From contig NZ_WTVS01000046.1 of the NCBI RefSeq assembly GCF_012911005.2, forward strand, positions 1 to 46,384: a stretch of 46,384 nt of DNA. Reading direction: 5' to 3'. This document shows, piece after piece, positions 1 through 6,209 of the stretch. This stretch comes from Aromatoleum toluolicum. GTDB taxonomy: Bacteria > Pseudomonadota > Gammaproteobacteria > Burkholderiales > Rhodocyclaceae. The first letter of the stretch is position 1. Every line of letters begins with the position of its first letter. The position numbers and the translations under genes were made by a program. Under the pieces are notes generated by a model that saw nothing but the letters and a program-made list of their open reading frames with translations, made no database searches and was not told where the DNA came from.

Positions 1-27
1 GGGCAGGCTTGAGGGGGCTTCAAGCGT

Positions 28-44
28 AGACCGCAGCGCGGTCT
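28..44 (-). terminator. Possible hairpin terminator after rubredoxin
   Basis: A perfect 7-bp stem (AGACCGC / GCGGTCT) with a 3-nt loop lies 10 nt past the rubredoxin stop. A second short inverted repeat (GCTTGA / TCAAGC, 7-25) follows. There is no clear T-run, so this may be a weak or Rho-assisted terminator. Confidence 0.35.
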
Positions 45-53
45 CGGGGCGGG

Positions 54-218
54 TCAGATCGCGACCATCTCGAAGTCGGCCTTGGCGACACCACAGTCGG
101 GACAGGCCCAGTCGGCGGGGATGTCTTCCCAGCGCGTGCCCGGGGCGATGCCCTCGTCGGGGAGGCCGGCCGCTTCGTCGTAGATGAAGCCGCAAACGAT
201 GCATTGGTAGGTCTTCAT
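54..218 (-). CDS. Rubredoxin (stand-alone)
   Basis: A 54-residue one-electron carrier protein. The sequence shows the two rubredoxin knuckles, C6-I-V-C9-G and C39-P-D-C42-G, which bind a single Fe(SCys)4 centre, plus the usual aromatic and acidic residues between them (W30, D36, W37). The length is typical for the family. The ATG at 218 was chosen because it gives the canonical MKTYQC start; a longer reading frame upstream belongs to the wrong frame of the rubrerythrin gene. It lies 47 nt downstream of the rubrerythrin gene on the same strand, so the two are probably co-transcribed. Inferred role: it donates electrons to that rubrerythrin for peroxide reduction in the cytoplasm. The fold is certain; the partner is inferred. 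Confidence 0.95.
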   Translation of the reverse strand: MKTYQCIVCGFIYDEAAGLPDEGIAPGTRWEDIPADWACPDCGVAKADFEMVAI

Positions 219-265
219 GATGTTCTTCCGTTCTTCGTGGGTTGTTGGGGGGAGGGCGGTTCGGG

Positions 266-751
266 TCAGGCCGAGATCTTGTCCAGGACCTGCTGGTAGT
301 GGTTGGCGTGGCGCTCTTCCACCTTGGCCAGCGCGGCGAAGCGCTTGGCGGCCTTTTCCAGCACGGCCCTGAACTGTTCCGCGTGTTCCTTCGATTCGGT
401 GATCTGTTCGTCGATTTCCTTCACTGCAGCCTCGTTGCCTTCGGCAACTGCGACGTGGCGGAAGTTCGGGTACATCTCGGTGTATTCGTAGGTTTCCCCT
501 TCGATCGCGAATTGCAGGGCGCGCGCCGGGGTCATCCTTTCCTTGGGGAAGAGCAGATCGAGGTGTCCGAAGGCGTGCATCACTTCCTGGTCGGCGGTCG
601 CTTCGAAGGCCTTGGCGGTTTCCTCGTCGCCCATCTCGCGGCACAGCTTGGCGAAGTAGCGGTACTTGATGTGCGCCATCGATTCGCCGGCGAAGGCCGA
701 TTCGAGGTTCCTGATCGTGAGCGACTCGGGGTTGTGGAAGGGGCTGGCCAT
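266..751 (-). CDS. Rubrerythrin-type diiron protein lacking the rubredoxin domain
   Basis: A 161-residue ferritin-like four-helix protein. Diiron ligands are visible as repeated Glu and ExxH elements: E-S-M-A-H in helix 1, Q-E-V-M-H in helix 2, the [14 protein letters not shown] segment typical of rubrerythrins, and E-S-K-E-H in the last helix. Known family role: NADH-linked peroxidase that removes H2O2 in microaerobic or anaerobic cells. The usual C-terminal rubredoxin domain (about 35 residues with CxxC pairs) is absent; the protein ends soon after the helical bundle. A separate rubredoxin gene follows 47 nt downstream. The start at 751 is supported by an AGGAGA ribosome site; the frame stays open for 46 more codons upstream, but these look like leader sequence. 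Confidence 0.9.
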   Translation of the reverse strand: MASPFHNPESLTIRNLESAFAGESMAHIKYRYFAKLCREMGDEETAKAFEATADQEVMHAFGHLDLLFPKERMTPARALQFAIEGETYEYTEMYPNFRHVAVAEGNEAAVKEIDEQITESKEHAEQFRAVLEKAAKRFAALAKVEERHANHYQQVLDKISA

Positions 752-809
752 CGTTTCTCTCCTTGTGTCGTTGATGTTGCGTTGAGTGAATGCTACGCAC
801 CGACGTATG

Positions 810-815
810 ATTATA
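810..815 (-). promoter_or_regulatory. Candidate -10 element of the rubrerythrin-rubredoxin operon
   Basis: A perfect TATAAT reads on the minus strand in an AT-rich patch 59 nt upstream of the rubrerythrin start. No convincing -35 hexamer is seen at 16-18 bp, so an activator or alternative architecture is possible. The rest of the 752-1036 divergent intergenic region shows no other clear site. Confidence 0.4.
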
Positions 816-1036
816 AAAATTGAACGTTTCGATGCTATGAATAGTGTGTGGCTATTTATTCGTCCGTAGGAGGTTTCGAGCGTCGCCAACGTCGGTCACC
901 AACGTCGACGAAGTGAAAGGATTTGTAGTCGCGCAAATATTTGGCAGGGCGTTCGCGTCAACGGAGTACATGCTCCCCGAACTGCATGACTTGATGCGGC
1001 ACGCGGGCGTTCGAATTGATGACGAGGAGATCGAAC

Positions 1037-1483
1037 ATGATCAAGACCACCGCAATGAGCGCGATCGCGCTGGCTGTCCTGCTGTCGGCGTGCGGCAAGA
1101 GTGGGGAATCCACGCCCGCGGCACCTGCAGCGCCGCCTGCGCCTCCGAGTCCGGCCACTTCCGCTGCGCCGACCCCGGCGCCTGCGCCCGCGCCACCCTC
1201 TGCGCCCGCAACGACGGCCGCGGCGGACACTGCGCCGGGGATGAGTACCTACAACAAGGTATGTGCGCTGTGCCACGCCGCCGGCGTGGGCGGGGCACCC
1301 AAGCCAGGCGACAAGGCGGACTGGGGGCCGCGCATCGGACAGGGCAAGGACGTGCTGTACAAGCACGCCCTGGAAGGCTTCACCGGCCAGAAAGGGATGA
1401 TGCCGCCGCGCGGGGGCAGCCCGGCGCTCAAGGACGACGAGGTCAAGGCTGCCGTCGACTACATGGTTTCGAAGTCGGAATGA
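1037..1483 (+). CDS. Lipoprotein c-type cytochrome (cytochrome c5-like)
   Basis: A 148-residue periplasmic electron carrier. Residues 1-19 form a lipoprotein signal with the lipobox L-L-S-A-C19, so the mature protein should be anchored by lipid. Residues 24-66 are an Ala/Pro-rich flexible tether. The haem domain follows with C76-A-L-C-H80, and M121 or M122 in KGMMPPRGG as the likely sixth ligand. This layout matches the small cytochrome c5/c555 class. The ATG at 1037 is preceded by GAGGAG at a good distance; an ATG 21 nt upstream has no such site. The gene stands alone on the plus strand, divergent from rubrerythrin and convergent with the nos accessory genes. It could feed electrons to NosZ or another periplasmic reductase, but nothing in the sequence proves this. 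Confidence 0.88.
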   Translation: MIKTTAMSAIALAVLLSACGKSGESTPAAPAAPPAPPSPATSAAPTPAPAPAPPSAPATTAAADTAPGMSTYNKVCALCHAAGVGGAPKPGDKADWGPRIGQGKDVLYKHALEGFTGQKGMMPPRGGSPALKDDEVKAAVDYMVSKSE

Positions 1484-1501
1484 CGCTGTCGGCCTGAAGC
1501 G

Positions 1502-1525
1502 AGCGGGGCGCACGCGCGCCCCGCT
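1502..1525. terminator. Perfect 10-bp stem between convergent genes
   Basis: AGCGGGGCGC and GCGCCCCGCT pair perfectly around a 4-nt ACGC loop, 18 nt after the cytochrome c stop and 24 nt from the stop of the opposing gene. There is no T-run on either side. It is probably a bidirectional transcript-end hairpin. Confidence 0.6.
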
Positions 1526-1549
1526 GCCGTTCGGTGGGCTGGCGCTTAG

Positions 1550-1906
1550 CTAGCGCAGACCCAGGCTCGGGTCGGCAAGCAGCGCCTCGATCACGCGTGA
1601 GACGTTGGCGACCGGCGTGTCGTCGGGGTGGGTGAGCGGGTCGGGGCGCACCTGTCCGTCGATATCGTGGAGGTGGTTGGGGAAGGTCGCCAGCTCGCGG
1701 TGCAGCGGTGCGGTGTCGATGCCCAATTCGGCGTCGCCGAAATTCCAGCGCAGCGAGTAGGCGTCGTTGGCGGCGTAGCGGACCGTCAGCGTCACGCCGT
1801 TTCCGAGGTGTACGACGAGGGCGTCCTGCTTGTGCTCGACCGGCTGCGGCAGGCGTGCGCCGAATGTGCGGTCGATGCGGTCGGCGAGTTCGATGTGCAG
1901 GCTCAT
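1550..1906 (-). CDS. Uncharacterised 118-aa protein, last gene of the nos operon (possibly TumE-like)
   Basis: Not recognised with certainty. The protein is soluble, with an N-terminal helix, an antiparallel-looking middle (LVVHLGNGVTLTVRY...YSLRWNFGD) and a His-rich turn, TFPNHLHDIDGQVRPD, near residues 75-95. This general plan recalls the DUF6516/TumE family, in which a short His/Asp motif follows a small beta sheet, but that resemblance is weak and from memory. The start at 1906 overlaps the stop of the preceding gene by 4 nt (ATGA) and has a GGAGG site, so the two genes are translationally coupled. Both continue the nosR-D-F-Y-L transcript. Possible roles are a two-gene toxin-antitoxin-like module or nos-linked accessory proteins. 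Confidence 0.7.
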   Translation of the reverse strand: MSLHIELADRIDRTFGARLPQPVEHKQDALVVHLGNGVTLTVRYAANDAYSLRWNFGDAELGIDTAPLHRELATFPNHLHDIDGQVRPDPLTHPDDTPVANVSRVIEALLADPSLGLR

Positions 1907-2175
1907 GTCCGTCTGGCCTCCTTCAGGCATTCGGTCAGCATCGCGCGCACGGTCTCGCGCGTGTCGGCGAGGATGCGGGCGCTGAGGTAGTGCTCATACG
2001 AGGGATGCTCGGGGATCGCGCCGGTGTAGATCCGCTCCAGCAGTTCGATCTCGTCGGTCGCGCCGTTGGCCTTGAGGATGGCGTCGCGGTTCTCGCGCAG
2101 TTCGAAGACCAGCCGCGACAGCTGCTCGAGCTGTTCGGCGTCGGTCGGTTCCACGTTCTCGAAGAAGTTGGCCAT
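1903..2175 (-). CDS. Uncharacterised 90-aa helical protein in the nos operon
   Basis: Not recognised. The protein is small, acidic and almost wholly helical. It has no signal peptide, membrane segment, cysteine or metal motif. Features are two predicted helices (residues 10-40 and 60-88) around the loop YTGAIPEHPSYEHY. The ATG at 2175 lies 9 nt after the nosL stop, and the stop overlaps the next gene's start by 4 nt, so it sits in the nos operon and is coupled to the 118-aa gene. If the downstream protein is TumE-like, this could be its antitoxin or partner. Equally, the pair could be a lineage-specific nos accessory. It is clearly a gene by spacing and reading frame; function unknown. Confidence 0.7.
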   Translation of the reverse strand: MANFFENVEPTDAEQLEQLSRLVFELRENRDAILKANGATDEIELLERIYTGAIPEHPSYEHYLSARILADTRETVRAMLTECLKEARRT

Positions 2176-2184
2176 GGTCGTCGC

Positions 2185-2721
2185 TCACATTTTGCTGTCG
2201 TGGAGGGCTCCGCCGTCGAGCACCGCCATGTCGGGGGTGATGGCGTCGAAGGCGAGGACCTTGCCGCCGTGCGCCTGGGCGAATTTCTGGGCGTCCGCCT
2301 GCTGCGCGAAGGATCCGATCGTCGGTCCCATCGAGCCGTGGCGGGAGCTGCCGATGACGTACCAGGCCGTCTTCGCGTCGATCCACGCGCCGCGCGGCTG
2401 CTCCCAGTCGGCCTTGCCCATGTCCTGAACGAAGATCGCCTTCACCGGGCGAATTTGCTCGGGCTTGAGGTAGATGCCGAACATTTCGACCGTGTCGCAG
2501 AAGAACTCGGGTTCCGGGCGGTCGGCGTAGACGATCTGCGCCTTCGGGCCGGGGTAGTCGGCGAGCAGCATGCCGTCGAGGGAGCAGGCGGTGCTCTGGT
2601 CGATCTCGACCGCGGCGAGCTTGTTGCCGCCGTCGCTGCCGCCCGGCCCGCAGGCGGCGAGGAGGCCGGCCGCGAGGGCCGCCAGCAGGGTCGTTCGGAA
2701 CGGAAGGATGGGGGACATCAT
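2185..2721 (-). CDS. nosL: NosL, outer-membrane copper lipoprotein of N2O reductase maturation
   Basis: A 178-residue lipoprotein. The signal ends in L-L-A-A-C24, followed by a Gly-rich tether. The NosL core follows: ACSLDGMLLADYPGPKAQI (Cys and Met being the likely Cu(I) ligands), then FFCDTVEMFGIYL and the conserved WIDAKTAWYVIGSSRHGSMG stretch. Known role: it delivers Cu(I) to apo-NosZ or the NosDFY complex for CuZ assembly in the periplasm. Many homologues have a tighter CxxCGM or CGM motif; here it reads C-S-L-D-G-M. The start overlaps the nosY stop by 4 nt (ATGA), so translation is coupled. A second in-frame ATG follows at once. Family assignment is firm. Confidence 0.93.
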   Translation of the reverse strand: MMSPILPFRTTLLAALAAGLLAACGPGGSDGGNKLAAVEIDQSTACSLDGMLLADYPGPKAQIVYADRPEPEFFCDTVEMFGIYLKPEQIRPVKAIFVQDMGKADWEQPRGAWIDAKTAWYVIGSSRHGSMGPTIGSFAQQADAQKFAQAHGGKVLAFDAITPDMAVLDGGALHDSKM

Positions 2722-3533
2722 TTACGGAATCTCCATGCGGCAACGCCCAGGGGGGCTGCGATCCACGCGGCCATCACGAGGCTGAGTAGCCAGGGTTCGG
2801 CCAGCGCGCGGGGGAATACGGTCGCGAGCCCGTACAGCGTGCGGACGTCGTCGAGGGTGAAGATGTTGAGGATGCGGAAGACGTCGGCGGGGTTGAGCAG
2901 CAGCAGGTAGGGGAAGATCTCGCCACCGTACTTGCCGCCGGTGACGACAAGGCCGCCGAGCAGCAGCAGGTCGAACACCAGCACGAAGAAGAACCACAGC
3001 GCGATCGCCATGCCGGAGGCGCGCGTGCGGTCGGCGGCGAAGGTGGACACCATGACCGCGAGGCTGAGGAAGGCGAGGCCGAGCAGCACCGAACTCAGCA
3101 TGAAGCCGAAGAAGTGGAACAGGGCGGTGAGATCGAGTTGCGCGGAGAGCACGACGGCGACGAGGCCGAAGCCGGCAATGGTCGAGAACGCGAGCGCCGC
3201 GGCGAGCCCGAGGTACTTGCCGAGCAGCAGTTCGAAGCGCGTGATCGGCATCGACAGCAGCAGGTCGAGCGAGCCGCGTTCGCGCTCGCCGACGATGGCG
3301 TCGAAGCCGAGCACGAGCGCGATCAGCGGGACGAGGTAGATCACCAGCGAGACGAGGCTCGCGATCGTGAACTCGATCGAGCGGAAGCCCACCGTGCCCT
3401 GCTGCGCGCCGCCGAAGTAGGCGATCACGAGCGCGAAGGCGGTGAACACGAGGGCCACGGCGAGCACCCAGCGGTTGCGGATGCGGTCCCAGAATTCCTT
3501 GCCGGCGAGGGTGGCGATCTGGCGGATTTCCAT
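2718..3533 (-). CDS. nosY: NosY, ABC transporter permease of the NosDFY complex
   Basis: A 271-residue integral membrane protein with six predicted membrane spans: near residues 18-38, 55-80, 105-135, 140-165, 175-200 and 240-265. The motif FDAIVGERERGSLDLLLSMPITRFELLLGKYLG (about 79-111) is the ABC-2 permease signature that contacts the ATPase. Known role: with NosF (ATPase) and NosD (periplasmic), it forms the complex needed for maturation of the copper-sulfur CuZ site of NosZ. The ATG at 3533 lies 11 nt after the nosF stop. The same frame is open further upstream across nosF, but that part is out-of-frame sequence. It ends in a 4-nt overlap with nosL. Confidence 0.93.
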   Translation of the reverse strand: MEIRQIATLAGKEFWDRIRNRWVLAVALVFTAFALVIAYFGGAQQGTVGFRSIEFTIASLVSLVIYLVPLIALVLGFDAIVGERERGSLDLLLSMPITRFELLLGKYLGLAAALAFSTIAGFGLVAVVLSAQLDLTALFHFFGFMLSSVLLGLAFLSLAVMVSTFAADRTRASGMAIALWFFFVLVFDLLLLGGLVVTGGKYGGEIFPYLLLLNPADVFRILNIFTLDDVRTLYGLATVFPRALAEPWLLSLVMAAWIAAPLGVAAWRFRK

Positions 3534-3544
3534 GTGCGTCGCCC

Positions 3545-4486
3545 TTAGTCTGAAAAGCCGAAGAACACGTCCTCGAGCGAGGGTTCGTGCACGTGCAGGT
3601 CGAGCACCTTGTCGCCGAGCGAGGCGAGCGCCTGCATCACGACCATCTTCGATTCGCGTTGGCATTCCACGGCGACGTGGTCCTCGCGTGCCTCGATCGC
3701 GAGGACCGGCAGGCCGCCGAGTACCGCGCGGACGTGATGGAAGTCCTCGTGCGCGAGGCGGACGCGGAACCACAGCGGAAGATCCATCTGCTCGCGCAGA
3801 TCCTGCACGGTGCCGACGGCCTGGACCTTGCCGGCGGCCATGATCGCGAGCCGATCGACGCGCTCCTGGATCTCCGCGAGGATGTGCGAGGTGAGGATCA
3901 TCGTCACACCGTCGGCCTTGAGGCCGCGCAGGATCAGGTAGAACTCGCGGATCGCCTCGGGGTCGAGGCCGGTGGTGGGTTCGTCGAGGAACAGGATGCG
4001 CGGGCGGCCGAGCAGCGCCTGCGCGAAGCCGAGGCGCTGGCGCATGCCTTTCGAGTACTCCCGCACCCGCCGGCGTGCTGCGCTGGAGAGACCGACGCGT
4101 TCGAGCGCAGGACCGCACTCGCTTGCCGGGGCTCCCTTGAGGCGGGCGAAGAACTCGAGCGTCTCGTGGCCGGTGAGGTTGTCGTAGAGGACGACGTTCT
4201 CCGGCAGGTAGCCGATCTTGCGGCGCACTGCGCGGAAGCCGCTGCCGGTGACGGGCGAGCCGCCGATGCGGATGTCGCCCGCGGTTGCCGGGATCAGGCC
4301 CAGCATCATCTTGAAGAGGGTGCTCTTGCCGGCGCCGTTGTGCCCGATCAGGCCGAACAGCTCGCCCGGCGCGACCTCGAGGTCGACGCCATCGACGGCG
4401 CGCACGGCGCCGTAATGCTTGGTCGCGCCGCGCACCGCGATCACCGGTGCGGCGCGTTCAGCGGGAGCCTGGGAAGTATCTGCCAA
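3545..4486 (-). CDS. nosF: NosF, ATPase of the NosDFY complex (TTG start)
   Basis: A 313-residue cytoplasmic ABC ATPase. Walker A is GHNGAGKST (about 48-56), the signature is YSKGMRQRLG, Walker B is ILFLDEPTTGLD, and the switch His lies in LTSHILAEI. The C-terminal third (about 220-313) is the extra domain common in NosF and related ABC-2 ATPases. It powers NosDFY during CuZ assembly. No ATG is available before the conserved core. The best start is TTG at 4486, preceded by GGAGAG 6 nt upstream, which makes the first codons overlap the end of nosD by 29 nt. The TTG start and overlap suggest translational coupling. The family call is certain; the exact start is less so. Confidence 0.93.
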   Translation of the reverse strand: MADTSQAPAERAAPVIAVRGATKHYGAVRAVDGVDLEVAPGELFGLIGHNGAGKSTLFKMMLGLIPATAGDIRIGGSPVTGSGFRAVRRKIGYLPENVVLYDNLTGHETLEFFARLKGAPASECGPALERVGLSSAARRRVREYSKGMRQRLGFAQALLGRPRILFLDEPTTGLDPEAIREFYLILRGLKADGVTMILTSHILAEIQERVDRLAIMAAGKVQAVGTVQDLREQMDLPLWFRVRLAHEDFHHVRAVLGGLPVLAIEAREDHVAVECQRESKMVVMQALASLGDKVLDLHVHEPSLEDVFFGFSD

Positions 4487-5756
4487 GCCATTCTCTCCAG
4501 TTTTCGTTCTTCGGCTGCATGCGCGGTTTCGGGTCGACCACGCTGGGCGCGCGCAGCAGCGGGAACTGCTGGCCGACGAGGCGCAGCGTCTGTATTGCGG
4601 GACTTGCGAGCAGCAGTTTCAGCATCGGGTGTTGCCAAGACAGACGGTCGACGAGATCGTTGGCCTGGTAGGGCACGTCTCCCACGGCGTCGCCGTTGCG
4701 GTCCCAGCCAAGATAGTTGCTCCAGTGGTTGCCGTCCTTGACGCCCCACAATTCGTCCTTGGCGCCGACGTAGCGGACCTGTTCGCGGTTGGCGATGAAG
4801 TCGTTGTTCTCGACTTTGTTGTTCTTGGAGCCGGCCCACAGGTGAGTGCCGACGACGTTGTCGACGACGAGGTTGCCGCGCAGCGTGTTGTACTCCGCGT
4901 CGTAGATGAAGAAGCCGCGGTTGTTGCCGGCGATCACGTTGTTCTCGACGATGGCGTCCTGGATGGTGCGCAGCATGATGCCGTGGTCGGAATTGGCCCA
5001 CACGCGGTTGTTGCGCACCAGCTGGTCGCGCACTTCCATCAGCGCGAGGCCGCCACGGTTCATGTAGACGTCGTTGTCCTCCCACACATTGCGGTAGGAG
5101 TTCATGTAGTGGGTGCCGTAGCGGGCATGGTGCAACCGGTTGCTGCGGAAGACGGCGTCATGCGAGACGTCGACATAGAGGGCGTCGCGCACGAAGCTGA
5201 TCTCGTTGCCGATGATCCGGGCGCCGGTGGTGTTGTACAACTGGATGCCGTTGCCGCGCTGCGACGAGCGGTATTCGCGCTTGCCCGTGATGATGTTGTG
5301 TTCGATGCGGACGTCCTTGGCCTTCTCGATCCACAGGCCGAAGAGGTTGTAGGTGAGCTCGCAATTGCGCACGACCGCGCGGTGCGCGCCGGGCCACAGG
5401 TAGATGCCGGCGTTCTGCCTGAGGAGGCTGTCGCCGGAGTCGCGCACGATCAGGCCCTCGATGACGACGTCGGGGGCGGTGACGCGGATCGTGTCGTCCT
5501 GCATGCCGCCGCTGAGCGTGGGGCGCTCGACCCCGCGCAGCGTGAGCGGCTTTGCGATCAGCAGGTTTTCCGTGTATTTGCCGCGCGCCACCTCGATGAC
5601 GTCGCCCGCGGCGGCGCGCTCGATGGCGGCCTGGATCGATTCGCCCGGAGCGACCTTCAGCGTCGCGGCGAGGGCCGGCAGCGCGCACAGCAGCGCCGCC
5701 ACGGCCAGAAAGGCGTGCCGGAACGTCAGTGTGCGCCCTGCCCCGAATATCGGCAT
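4458..5756 (-). CDS. nosD: NosD, periplasmic beta-helix maturation protein of N2O reductase
   Basis: A 432-residue exported protein. The signal peptide covers about residues 1-31 (FRHAFLAVAALLCALPALA). The mature part is a right-handed parallel beta-helix of CASH/NosD repeats, seen as recurring V-x-x-N-x-I/V units from about residue 60 to 350 (for example IEHNIITGN-like, VRNNRVW, VENNVIAGN, VENNDFIAN). A conserved C-terminal segment, DGNHWSNYLGWDRNGDAVGDVPYQ, is typical of NosD. Known role: periplasmic partner of NosFY in assembling the copper-sulfur CuZ cluster. The ATG at 5756 comes 1 nt after the stop of the upstream small membrane gene. The 3' end overlaps nosF. Confidence 0.95.
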   Translation of the reverse strand: MPIFGAGRTLTFRHAFLAVAALLCALPALAATLKVAPGESIQAAIERAAAGDVIEVARGKYTENLLIAKPLTLRGVERPTLSGGMQDDTIRVTAPDVVIEGLIVRDSGDSLLRQNAGIYLWPGAHRAVVRNCELTYNLFGLWIEKAKDVRIEHNIITGKREYRSSQRGNGIQLYNTTGARIIGNEISFVRDALYVDVSHDAVFRSNRLHHARYGTHYMNSYRNVWEDNDVYMNRGGLALMEVRDQLVRNNRVWANSDHGIMLRTIQDAIVENNVIAGNNRGFFIYDAEYNTLRGNLVVDNVVGTHLWAGSKNNKVENNDFIANREQVRYVGAKDELWGVKDGNHWSNYLGWDRNGDAVGDVPYQANDLVDRLSWQHPMLKLLLASPAIQTLRLVGQQFPLLRAPSVVDPKPRMQPKNENWREWLGRYFPGSR

Positions 5757-5757
5757 G

Positions 5758-6192
5758 TCACCCCTGGATGATAAGGAAGCCCAGCGATTTCAATGCGATG
5801 AAGAGCGTTGCGCCGATCAGCAGGTTCTTGAAGCCGACGTAGCACACCATGTCCATCGCGTTTGCGACGCGGTAGCGGCGACCCCACCACGGGCCGTCCT
5901 TGACGTAGGGTTTGGAACCGAGGCGCACGAAGACCTCGAACACGCTCCAGCCGAACCACCAGCCGATCACTGCGCCGACCTGCATCTGACCCATCGCCGC
6001 CAGCACCCACACGAGGGTGGCGGCGAGGGCGAGCGCCATGCCGGCGGCCTGCAGTGCGCGTTGGCGCTGGAAGCCGTGATGGCTCCACGGCCACAAATGG
6101 TCCCACGCTTCGGCCGCAACGAGGCGCACGAGGCTCGTCGTCTGCGCATAGGGCGGGTTGGCGGGATCGGTCGGCATCGTCGGATTGACCAT
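5758..6192 (-). CDS. Uncharacterised small membrane protein of the nos operon
   Basis: A 144-residue protein of unknown function between nosR and nosD. It has a hydrophilic N-terminus with two aromatic/His patches (WDHLWPWSHHGFQRQR, about 30-45), then three predicted membrane helices (about 48-68, 70-90 and 118-140). Between helices 2 and 3 lies a basic and aromatic loop, GSKPYVKDGPWWGRRYRVANAMDM. There is no haem, cysteine or copper motif apart from the His pair. The ATG at 6192 lies 17 nt after the nosR stop, and its stop is 1 nt before nosD, so it is firmly in the operon. The well-studied Pseudomonas nosRZDFYL cluster has no gene here. It may help NosR or NosDFY in the membrane; this is inference. 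Confidence 0.85.
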   Translation of the reverse strand: MVNPTMPTDPANPPYAQTTSLVRLVAAEAWDHLWPWSHHGFQRQRALQAAGMALALAATLVWVLAAMGQMQVGAVIGWWFGWSVFEVFVRLGSKPYVKDGPWWGRRYRVANAMDMVCYVGFKNLLIGATLFIALKSLGFLIIQG

Positions 6193-6209
6193 GTCTTTCT
6201 GCTCCGAAA

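Noticed and set aside
914-935. FNR box ahead of the cytochrome c gene (TTGTAGTCGCGCAA)
   Set aside because: Only 6 of 10 fixed positions match and no -10 element lies 21-22 bp downstream.
1550-2175. Firm toxin-antitoxin call for the two small genes after nosL
   Set aside because: Only overlap, size and a vague TumE-like layout support it. The operon context argues equally for a nos accessory role, so it was left as a possibility.
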